Positions 7,454 through 15,633 of a stretch of DNA of 35,598 nucleotides are shown here, one piece after another. Each line of letters opens with the position of its first letter. The first letter of the stretch is position 1. The stretch is from assembly GCA_903960845.1 (NCBI GenBank), contig CAJCCF010000572.1:1-35598 (forward strand), read 5' to 3'. Below the pieces are notes generated by a model. The model was not told the DNA's origin. It did no database searches and saw nothing but the letters and a program-made list of their open reading frames with translations. Position numbers and translations under genes: made by a program. This stretch comes from an uncultured Verrucomicrobiota bacterium. Its GTDB lineage: Bacteria; Verrucomicrobiota; Verrucomicrobiia; Verrucomicrobiales; Verrucomicrobiaceae.

Positions 7454-9295
7454 ATGCGCGCTGCTTTTCTCCTTCTCCTCTCCGCTGCTCTCCCCGCCGC
7501 AGAGCCAGTTCTCGTCCCGACTCAAGACGACAAACTGCTCATGCTCGACACGCGGGTCATTGAGCAGACCGAGAACGCGCGTCTTGTCCTCGGCACTCCT
7601 GAAAAGGCGGCGGAGAATCCGTTGCTGCCATCCGATCAGCCTTGGGAGAATGCCACGAACAACTACTACCCCAACGTCACCTGGGATGCGGAAGCAAAGC
7701 TCTGGAAGATGTGGTACAAGGACGTGCTCGCCGACAAAGACGTCATCGCGCAGATGGATGGGCCAAGCACGGTGCATGACGTTGGTTGGTACCTGCTTTA
7801 TGCGACATCGAAAGATGGCCTGAAATGGGAAAAGCCTGCGCTTGGTCTGCACAAGTTCGCTGGCAGCAGCGCGAACAACATCGTGGCTCGCGACTGCCCG
7901 AATGTCGGTGTTTTCAAAGACCTGCACGACACTGATCCGGCGCGGCGTTACAAGCTCGTGCATGACATCGGTCTCGGGAAACCGCGCGTGCGCTTCAGCG
8001 CCGACGGCCTGAACTGGAGCCAGGCTCAAGAGGCGCTCGGTTTCAGCGCGCAGCAGGGCGACACGCATAACAACGCCTTCTTCGACACCCGCAGCGGCAA
8101 GTACCTTTGGTTCACCAAAATGTATCTCGGCGAGCGCCTTGTCTCGCGTCTGGAGAGCGATGACTTCCTGCATTGGAAGAGCAGCGGCATCGTTCTGCGC
8201 AGCGCTCTCGATGAAGGTCGCGCCACACAGACTTATGCGCTCACGGTCTTCCCGTATGCCAATCTCTACCTCGGCTACGTCATGATGTATCACGTTGGTT
8301 CGGGGCGTGTTGTCGATGTCGAACTCGCGTGGAGCCATGACTCCATCAAGTGGCAGCGCGTGCAGCCCGGTACACCTTTTTTAAAGCTCGGCGGCAAAGG
8401 TGGTTATGACAGCGGCTGCATCTACGCCCAGGCCGGGCCGCCGGTCATGCAGGATGGCAAGCTGCTCCTTTACTACGGCGGCAGTCCCACCGTGCATCTC
8501 GGCTGGAAACGCAGCGCCAGCCTCTGCCTCGCCCGTTTGCGCGAGGACGGTTTTGCCGCCTACGAGGCTGAGGACAAAACCAAGCCCGCCATGCTTCTCA
8601 CCTCACCTTTGCGCGAGTCCGGCAAGCCGATCACGCTCTCCGCCGATGGCGATGTCGCCTTTGAAAAGCGCGCTCAAAAGGATGGAAGCATCCGGCTGCG
8701 ACTCACGCTCGCTCCTGGTGCGAAGCTTTACGCCATCTCCGGTGTCACGCTTGTGAACACCGCCCTGCCCGCACCCAAACTCGCACCTTTGCCGAAACTC
8801 CCCGTGCAGCGCGAGCCGCTGATCTTCACGTTCGACAAAGACGCGCAAGGCTGGCAGGGCGTGGACAAGATCGAGCATCATGCCGGAGGCTTCATCACCA
8901 TCTCACGCGAAAAAAATCTGCGTCCCATCGCCCATGCGCAGCCCTTGCTCGGCGACTGGCCCGTGCTGCTCGGTGGCGATGAAGTCACGCTCAGCGCCCG
9001 CGTGCGTGCCCCGAAAGCTGGCGGTGCCGTGCGACTGGAAATCTTCGCCCGCGATGTCTCGCAATGGACCTTCGAGAAGCTGCCGCCCTTCAGCACTGAC
9101 TGGCAGAACATCACCACCACCATCCGCCACGACTGGACCGATGATCAGGCCAAAGCCGCCGGCTGGGTACCAAGTGCGCAGGCCTACTCCTGGCGTGAAA
9201 CCCTGCGCCACGCCGGAAAGATCGTCCTCATGGCCGCCCAGACCGGCAGCCAGCAGAGCTTCGATCTCGACGACGTGAAGATTCAGGCGCGGTGA
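7454..9295 (+). CDS. Secreted GH32/43-type five-bladed propeller protein with C-terminal jelly-roll-like domain
   Basis: Signal peptide MRAAFLLLLSAALPAA; NNYYPNVTWDAEAKLWKMWY, YATSKDGLKWEKPALGL, VRFSADGLNWSQ repeats; C-terminal TFDKDAQGWQG...DLDDVKIQ. Confidence 0.65.
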   Translation: MRAAFLLLLSAALPAAEPVLVPTQDDKLLMLDTRVIEQTENARLVLGTPEKAAENPLLPSDQPWENATNNYYPNVTWDAEAKLWKMWYKDVLADKDVIAQMDGPSTVHDVGWYLLYATSKDGLKWEKPALGLHKFAGSSANNIVARDCPNVGVFKDLHDTDPARRYKLVHDIGLGKPRVRFSADGLNWSQAQEALGFSAQQGDTHNNAFFDTRSGKYLWFTKMYLGERLVSRLESDDFLHWKSSGIVLRSALDEGRATQTYALTVFPYANLYLGYVMMYHVGSGRVVDVELAWSHDSIKWQRVQPGTPFLKLGGKGGYDSGCIYAQAGPPVMQDGKLLLYYGGSPTVHLGWKRSASLCLARLREDGFAAYEAEDKTKPAMLLTSPLRESGKPITLSADGDVAFEKRAQKDGSIRLRLTLAPGAKLYAISGVTLVNTALPAPKLAPLPKLPVQREPLIFTFDKDAQGWQGVDKIEHHAGGFITISREKNLRPIAHAQPLLGDWPVLLGGDEVTLSARVRAPKAGGAVRLEIFARDVSQWTFEKLPPFSTDWQNITTTIRHDWTDDQAKAAGWVPSAQAYSWRETLRHAGKIVLMAAQTGSQQSFDLDDVKIQAR

Positions 9296-9373
9296 GGTGG
9301 TCCGCACAGAGCCACTCCGGCAACATCCGGCGCAACATGGCCGCATCGCGTGACGTTTCAGCGCGCCACCGCC

Positions 9374-10810
9374 ATGAAACTCGCCTGCCTTTTCCTCGTC
9401 ACGCTCTTTGTCAGCGCCTCGCAAGCGGCCACGAAGCCTAACATCATTTTCATTCTCGCGGACGATCTCGGCTACACGGACGTGGCCTGTTTCGGCTCGA
9501 AGTATTACGAGAAGCCGAACATCGACAAACTCGCGGCGCAGGGGATGAAGCTCACCAATCATCACCATCACCAAAACTGCCAACCGACCCGTGCCGCGCT
9601 CATGTCCGGGCAGTATGCACCACGCACCGGAATTTACACCGTCGGCGGGATTGACCGTTTTGACTGGAGCACGCGTCCGCTGAGACCGGTGGATAATGTG
9701 ACGAGTCTGCCGCTGGAAAAGGTAATCATTGCCAGGGCGCTCAAGACGGCGGGCTACGCCACCGGTATGTTTGGCAAGTGGCACCTCGGTCAGAAGGACG
9801 AATTTCATCCCGGCAAACGCGGCTTTGATGAGGCCATTGAGTCTTCAGGTGTTCATTTCAATTTCAAGACCGACCCACCTGTCGAATATCCAAAGGGCCA
9901 ATACCTTGCCGACTTCCTAACCAATAAAGCCGTCGATTTTATCGGGCGGCATAAAGACGCGCCTTTCTTCCTCTACCTGCCTCACTTTGGTGTGCATTCA
10001 CCGCATCAGGCGAAGCCGGAACTGATCGCTAAGTTCAAAGACAAGCCAGGTGTCGGTGGTCACAACAACCCGACCTATGCGGCCATGATCGCCAGTGTGG
10101 ATGAAAGTGTCGGCCGTGTGATGGCAGAGCTTGAGAAACAAGGCATCGCCGACAACACCGTGATCATCTTTGCCTCCGACAACGGCGGTGTCGGTGGCTA
10201 TGAGCGTGAAGGCTTGAAAAAGAGCGGTGACATCACCGACAACGCCCCTCTGCGCAGTGGCAAGGGCAGTCTTTATGAAGGTGGCACCAGGGTGCCCTTC
10301 ATTGTTCGCTGGCCCGGGGTGACGACCGCTGGCAGCAGCAGCGGTATCCCGACCATCCATGTCGATTTGTATCCGACCTTCCTGGAGATCGCCGGAGCAC
10401 CTGCGCCTGAGAATCAGCCTCTCGATGGCGAGAGCCTCGCGCCGCTTTTCCGCGATCCGAAAGCCGCACTGAAACGCGACGCGATTTATCAGCATTTCCC
10501 TGGCTACCTCGGCGCCGGAGAGAACACCTGGCGCACCACACCCGTTGGCCTCATTCAGTCCGGCCCATGGAAGCTCATGGAGTTCTTTGAAGATCACCGC
10601 CTCGAACTTTACAACCTCAACGATGACATCGGCGAAACCAAAAACCTCGCCACCGCTCAGCCCGACAAGGTCAGAGAATTGCACGCCAAAATGATTGCCT
10701 GGCGCGAGTCCGTCGGCGCCAAAATGCCGACGCCCAACACGCCCACCGAAGCCCCGAAAAAGAAGGGCAAAGGCAAGGGCAAGGGGAAAAAGAAAACGGA
10801 CGCGGAGTGA
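9374..10810 (+). CDS. Type I sulfatase with Lys/Gly-rich C-terminal tail
   Basis: PNIIFILADDLGYTDVACFG; NCQPTRAALMSG (C-x-P-x-R formylglycine motif); GKWHLG; FASDNGG. Start MKLACLFLVTLF. Confidence 0.93.
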   Translation: MKLACLFLVTLFVSASQAATKPNIIFILADDLGYTDVACFGSKYYEKPNIDKLAAQGMKLTNHHHHQNCQPTRAALMSGQYAPRTGIYTVGGIDRFDWSTRPLRPVDNVTSLPLEKVIIARALKTAGYATGMFGKWHLGQKDEFHPGKRGFDEAIESSGVHFNFKTDPPVEYPKGQYLADFLTNKAVDFIGRHKDAPFFLYLPHFGVHSPHQAKPELIAKFKDKPGVGGHNNPTYAAMIASVDESVGRVMAELEKQGIADNTVIIFASDNGGVGGYEREGLKKSGDITDNAPLRSGKGSLYEGGTRVPFIVRWPGVTTAGSSSGIPTIHVDLYPTFLEIAGAPAPENQPLDGESLAPLFRDPKAALKRDAIYQHFPGYLGAGENTWRTTPVGLIQSGPWKLMEFFEDHRLELYNLNDDIGETKNLATAQPDKVRELHAKMIAWRESVGAKMPTPNTPTEAPKKKGKGKGKGKKKTDAE

Positions 10811-10850
10811 TCCGCGAACAGAAATTCAAAGCTTCCAGTTAGCCGCGAAT

Positions 10851-11209
10851 GCGGTGAAGCAATCCTGCCCAGTGCCGTGCCTGAAGAGGCGAGCCGGAGG
10901 CTCGGGGGGGGGGAATAGCCGGTGGTGAAGCGAGGCTCTGTGAGCGGGAACCACCGGACGTGCAAGCCAACACCACGCTTCATTCAGCGCGCCCTGAATG
11001 GGCGCGAGAAGTCGCCGCGCATCCACAAGGAATGAATCAGTCCAAGGCCGACCCGACTTCTCGCGCTCCTGCCGGAGCGCAGAACGGCCTGCCTGCGGTG
11101 AGGTTACAGGTCCGGTGGTTCCCGATGGCTCCGCCATCTTCACCACCGGCTGAATTCTTGCGAGCCTCCGGCTCACGCAATCATGGCTGAAGTCACAGGA
11201 TGGCTTCAC
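10851..11209. repeat. Large multi-armed nested foldback (five collinear inverted-repeat pairs)
   Basis: Pairs: 10854-10867/11196-11209 (13 of 14); 10891-10904/11161-11174 (14 of 14); 10917-10930/11138-11151 (14 of 14); 10946-10959/11110-11123 (14 of 14); 11002-11014/11054-11066 (13 of 13). Fills most of the gap between two convergent genes. Confidence 0.85.
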
Positions 11210-11233
11210 GCCATAAGGTTGAAATCGCCGGCC

Positions 11234-12358
11234 CTACACCGTGAAAGCCGGCAGCTTCACGATCTTGCCACCCGCCATGGCGGACTCGTGAGCGCAGAGG
11301 CCGACGCAGGTCCAGTTGGCGGACTGTTTGGCGTTCGGGAAGGGATCGCGCCCCTCGGTCAAAGCCGTGGCAAACTCATGCGCCAGATGCGGATGGCTGC
11401 CGCCATGGCCGCTGCCTTGCACGAAGCTCAGATGCGTTTTTTTGCCGAGGTCATAGACGCCCTTCGTGGTGAAGTCGCGGATGCTCTTGGGCAGCAGTTT
11501 GGCGTAGTCGGGTGACTTCACCAGCTTCGGGATCTTGTGCTCAGGCAGCTTGGCCGTGTGCATGATGAGTGGCTCATGCTCGATCAGCGGCCATTCGATG
11601 GACGCCTTGTCACCATACACGTCGATGCTTTCACGATACTGACGGGCGGTGTCGAACAGGCTGCGGATCACGCGGGCGCTGAGATCGCTGTCCTTGAACT
11701 TCACATGCGCGGTTTCCACCGCAAAGGGAGAACCATACTGCTTCACCAGCTCAGGGCGGATCGTGCCGGAGCCAAAGCAGCTCACATACTCCGCAGGGGT
11801 GCCGGCGAGCGCGACCACGGGACCGACGCAATGCGTGGCATACCACATCGGCGGCAGGCCGGGCCAGTAGTTCGGCCAGCCGTCCATGTCCTGCTGATGG
11901 CTGGACTGGAGGAACTGCAGCTTGCCCAGTTTGCCCTTTTGATACTGCTCCTTCATGAACAGGAACTCGCGGGCATACACCACGGTCTCCATCATCATGT
12001 ATTTCAAACCGGTCTTCTTCACCAGATCACAGATCTTTTTGCAGTCCTCAATGCTTGTCGCCATCGGCACCGTGCAGGCGACGTGCTTGCCGGCCTTGAG
12101 CGCTTCGATCGACATCCAGCCATGGTCGGGGATGGGCGAGTTGATGTGGACTGCGTCGATCTTCGGATCCTTGAGCATCTCCTTGAAGTCCGTGTAGCGC
12201 ACGTCCACGCCAAAGGCGTCGCCAATGCTTTTGAGCTTCTTCGGGTCACGCTGGCAGATGGCGTAACAAACGGTATTCGGATGGCGCTGCCAGATGGGGA
12301 TGAACTCCGCCCCGAATCCGAGGCCGACGACGGCGATGTTGAGTTTCTTGGTGGGCAT
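11234..12358 (-). CDS. Gfo/Idh/MocA family oxidoreductase
   Basis: LNIAVVGLGFGAEFIPIWQRHP; IDAVHINSPIPDHGWMSIEALKAGKHVACTVPMA. Confidence 0.9.
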   Translation of the reverse strand: MPTKKLNIAVVGLGFGAEFIPIWQRHPNTVCYAICQRDPKKLKSIGDAFGVDVRYTDFKEMLKDPKIDAVHINSPIPDHGWMSIEALKAGKHVACTVPMATSIEDCKKICDLVKKTGLKYMMMETVVYAREFLFMKEQYQKGKLGKLQFLQSSHQQDMDGWPNYWPGLPPMWYATHCVGPVVALAGTPAEYVSCFGSGTIRPELVKQYGSPFAVETAHVKFKDSDLSARVIRSLFDTARQYRESIDVYGDKASIEWPLIEHEPLIMHTAKLPEHKIPKLVKSPDYAKLLPKSIRDFTTKGVYDLGKKTHLSFVQGSGHGGSHPHLAHEFATALTEGRDPFPNAKQSANWTCVGLCAHESAMAGGKIVKLPAFTV

Positions 12359-12447
12359 GATGTTGGGAAAGGGCCGCCTTTATAGCTGACGGTCCGTTTT
12401 TCTGGAAAGACAAAATTTGGGCAGGATCGGACCTTGCCCATTTGATC

Positions 12448-12843
12448 TCACTTCACCTTGAAGAGCTCCACGTCGAAGATCAGCGCCTCGTTCGGGCCGA
12501 TGTCGCGACCGGCGCCGCGGGTGCCGTAGGCGAGCTTGGAGGGGATGAAGAAGCGGAACTTGGCACCTTCTTTCATGAGCTGCACGCCTTCTGTCCAGCC
12601 GGCGATGACGCGGTTCAGCGGGAACTCGATGGTTTCCTTGCGGCGATAGGAGCTGTCGAAGACGGTGCCGTTGATCAGCGTGCCCTCGTAATGAACTTCC
12701 ACGGTGTCCGTGGCTTTCGGGCTCTTGCCGGTGCCTTCGGTGATGACCTGATATTGAAGACCGCTGGCGGTCACGGTGACGCCTTCTTTCTTGGCGTTGT
12801 CTTCGAGGAATTTTTCACCTTTGGCGAGTGCGATGTCGGACAT
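12448..12843 (-). CDS. FKBP-type peptidyl-prolyl cis-trans isomerase
   Basis: SGLQYQVITEGTGKSPKATDTVEVHYEGTLINGTVFDSSY...VIAGWTEGVQLMKEGAKFRFFIPSKLAYG. Start MSDIALAKG. Confidence 0.93.
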   Translation of the reverse strand: MSDIALAKGEKFLEDNAKKEGVTVTASGLQYQVITEGTGKSPKATDTVEVHYEGTLINGTVFDSSYRRKETIEFPLNRVIAGWTEGVQLMKEGAKFRFFIPSKLAYGTRGAGRDIGPNEALIFDVELFKVK

Positions 12844-12976
12844 GATGGGCGGGAGTGTTGGAATTGTGGAATGTTGGGACGCAGAGGCTAGCAGCACGAA
12901 GCAAACAGGCAAACCTGAAACTTGGAACTTGGAACTTACCCCTTCCTCCCCCGGTCATTTTCGTTACACTTCATCC

Positions 12977-14533
12977 ATGAATCGTGACCACTCTGTTTCG
13001 CAACTGACCGATGGCGCAGCGTTTGACATCGTCATCATCGGCGGTGGTGCTTCAGGACTCGGTGCGGCGGTGGATGCGGCTTCGCGCGGGCATTCGGTGC
13101 TGCTCGTGGAGCAGGCGGACTTTGCCAAAGGCACCTCCAGCCGCAGCACGAAACTGGTACATGGCGGGGTGCGGTATTTGAAGCAGGGGAATATCTCGCT
13201 CGTTCTCGAAGCCTTGCGCGAGCGCGGTCTGCTGTGCCGGAATGCGCCGCATCTGGTCCATAACCTGTCCTTTGTCATCCCGAACTATCATTGGTGGGAG
13301 GGGCCGTTTTACGGCATCGGCATGAAGGTCTATGACGGGCTGGCGGGGCGTCTTGGGCTGGAGCCTTCACGATGGCTCACGCGCGATGATGTGATCGGAC
13401 TGCTGCCGAACATCGAGCAGGAAGGGCTCAATGGCGGCATCATCTATCACGACGGGCAGTTTGATGATTCGCGACTGGCGATCAATCTGGCCCAGACAGC
13501 GGCGGAGAAAGGAGCCGTGCTCGTCAATTACATGCGCTGCGGCGGCTTGATCAAAGACGGCGCTCATGTGTCCGGGGTGCGCTTGCGCGATGAGGAAAGC
13601 GGCTGCGAAATCGAAGTGCGGGCGAGAGTGGTGATCAATGCCACGGGTGTTTTTGCCGATGCTGTGCGTCGCATGGATGATGCGGACTCGAAGCCCATAC
13701 TGAGTCCCAGCCAGGGCATTCATTTCGTGCTGCCGCGCGAGTTTCTGCCGGGCGACACGGCGATCATGATTCCGAAGACGGACGACGGTCGCGTGCTCTT
13801 TGCCGTGCCCTGGCATGGGCGCGTGGTTGTCGGCACCACGGACACGCCTGTGGAGGAGTCATCCCTGGAACCACGCGCCCTGCCGGAGGAGATTGAATTC
13901 ATCTTCTCGCAGGTCAGCCGCTACCTCACCCGCGATCCGAAACGTGAGGACGTGCTCAGCGTGTATGCCGGCCTGAGACCGCTGATCAAGGCGGAGGCCG
14001 GCAGCACGGCCGCGCTGTCACGCGATCATCTCATCACCATCTCCGATTCCGGTTTGATCACGCTCGCGGGCGGCAAGTGGACAACCTATCGCAAGATGGC
14101 CGAGGACGTGATTGATCACGCGGAGATGATCGGCGCTCTCGATCATCGCCAATGTATCACGCATGAACTGCCGGTGCATGGCTCCCATGCTTGCGCCACC
14201 GATGAAACGCCTCTGCACTATTACGGCAGTGACGCCTCCGGCATCCGCGCGCTCATCGTCACCGAACCAGTCCTCGGCGAATGCTTGCATCCGCGGCTCG
14301 AGTTTTTGAAGGGGGAAGTCGTCTGGCATGTTCGCCATGAAATGGCACGCACGGTGGAAGACGTCCTTGCCCGCCGGACCCGGGCGCTCCTGCTGGATGC
14401 ACGGGCCAGCATGGAAGCCGCGCCAATCGTGGCGGCCTTGATGGCAAAGGAACTCGACCGGGATGAAGCCTGGGCGGCCCGCCAGGTGGCCGAGTATCGT
14501 GCTCTCGCCGCGGGTTACCTGCTGCCCGACTGA
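12977..14533 (+). CDS. glpD: FAD-dependent glycerol-3-phosphate dehydrogenase
   Basis: FDIVIIGGGASGLGAAVDAASRGHSVLLVEQADFAKGTSSRSTKLVHGGVRYL; VVVGTTDTP; TLAGGKWTTYRKMAEDV. Confidence 0.94.
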   Translation: MNRDHSVSQLTDGAAFDIVIIGGGASGLGAAVDAASRGHSVLLVEQADFAKGTSSRSTKLVHGGVRYLKQGNISLVLEALRERGLLCRNAPHLVHNLSFVIPNYHWWEGPFYGIGMKVYDGLAGRLGLEPSRWLTRDDVIGLLPNIEQEGLNGGIIYHDGQFDDSRLAINLAQTAAEKGAVLVNYMRCGGLIKDGAHVSGVRLRDEESGCEIEVRARVVINATGVFADAVRRMDDADSKPILSPSQGIHFVLPREFLPGDTAIMIPKTDDGRVLFAVPWHGRVVVGTTDTPVEESSLEPRALPEEIEFIFSQVSRYLTRDPKREDVLSVYAGLRPLIKAEAGSTAALSRDHLITISDSGLITLAGGKWTTYRKMAEDVIDHAEMIGALDHRQCITHELPVHGSHACATDETPLHYYGSDASGIRALIVTEPVLGECLHPRLEFLKGEVVWHVRHEMARTVEDVLARRTRALLLDARASMEAAPIVAALMAKELDRDEAWAARQVAEYRALAAGYLLPD

Positions 14534-14552
14534 TGCATTGGGAGCATCCGGC

Positions 14553-15518
14553 TCATGCCGCCTTACGGCGCAGCAACCACGCAACCAGAGCCAAAAGAAT
14601 CACGCTCGCACCGATCGCATAAGTTGGCCTGTTCGTCGTTGCTGCGGGTTGTGGCGCGATCTTCACGGTTTCAGGCAGCACCTCATCCGTGCCCACCGCA
14701 CCCCAGTCGGCTGTCATGAGCAGGTCGATGCCGGGATTCTGCTCTTTGATTTCGCACGAGCAGGCACCGCAGAGGTAGGATGAGGATTCGAAGAGATTGT
14801 CCGCGTGAATGCCTTTGCCGATCATCGGTTCCAAAGCACGGCCACGACCAAAGATCGGGAACAGCATCGGCTCTTTCACATAATCATCGAGGTCTGGTTC
14901 GATGTGCATCAGCATGGCGATCAAGGCCGCCTCGTCGGCGTTGCTGCGGCTCAGGCGCAACGTCGAGAACTCGATCTTCAGCGGGAGCGCAGATTGCAGC
15001 ACATCGGCATTCTCGTGGCGCTTCTTCGGATCGCTCGCCTCGTCTTGCGTGATCACGCCATCAGGCAGCTTCAGCTTCTCCTGGGCGGCTTGCAGGCCTT
15101 GTTCGATGACTTTCGCCGCTGCGTCGTCCTTCGCGGCATCGCCAGACTCGATCAGCAGCCACACGGCCGACTGTCCTGCGAGCAATCGCTTCATCAACTC
15201 ACGGCGCATGGGCGAGTCGAGCATCACACGCACGTTTGCCTCGTTCATCGGCGCCGACCAGATCGGCTTCTCAGATGCCTGGCGGAGCTTCGGCGGATAA
15301 TACAGTTCGAGTTGAGTGACTGCCGCCGTCTTCTCGATTTCCACATTGGCATGCGGATCGACCTTCAGAGTCTCCGGCGCACGCACCCGATACGCACCCG
15401 GTTCCCAGCGCTCCAAGGCATAGCGAAACACCGGCACCTGACAGGCCATGGCGGTCACGCTCAAGGCGAGAATGAGGCCAAGAATTTTGGCAGAAAAATG
15501 GGAGCAGAGAAATGGCAT
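14553..15518 (-). CDS. Uncharacterised exported/membrane-anchored protein with CxxCxC motif
   Basis: N-terminal hydrophobic signal from internal Met MPFLCSHFSAKILGLILALSVTAMAC; SSYLCGACSCEIKEQNPG; C-terminal TM TYAIGASVILLALVAWLLRRKAA. Confidence 0.7.
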   Translation of the reverse strand: MPFLCSHFSAKILGLILALSVTAMACQVPVFRYALERWEPGAYRVRAPETLKVDPHANVEIEKTAAVTQLELYYPPKLRQASEKPIWSAPMNEANVRVMLDSPMRRELMKRLLAGQSAVWLLIESGDAAKDDAAAKVIEQGLQAAQEKLKLPDGVITQDEASDPKKRHENADVLQSALPLKIEFSTLRLSRSNADEAALIAMLMHIEPDLDDYVKEPMLFPIFGRGRALEPMIGKGIHADNLFESSSYLCGACSCEIKEQNPGIDLLMTADWGAVGTDEVLPETVKIAPQPAATTNRPTYAIGASVILLALVAWLLRRKAA

Positions 15519-15633
15519 GAATTTTTCTGCCTCAATCTTTCGGCCTGCAAAACAAACGCCGTCCTCGTTGCGGGGCCGAACAGGCTGAGTTGTGCGAAGC
15601 TTTGGTGAAATCATCCCGTAATGTAAGCCGCCC

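Noticed and set aside
7358-9808. Minus-strand ORFs 7358-8338 and 8903-9808
   Set aside because: Antisense to the propeller and sulfatase genes with strong sense-strand family motifs.
10826-11209. ORFs on both strands within the foldback (10826-11209 minus, 10960-11190 plus)
   Set aside because: They follow the inverted-repeat arms, lack domain features, and are better explained by the repeat structure.
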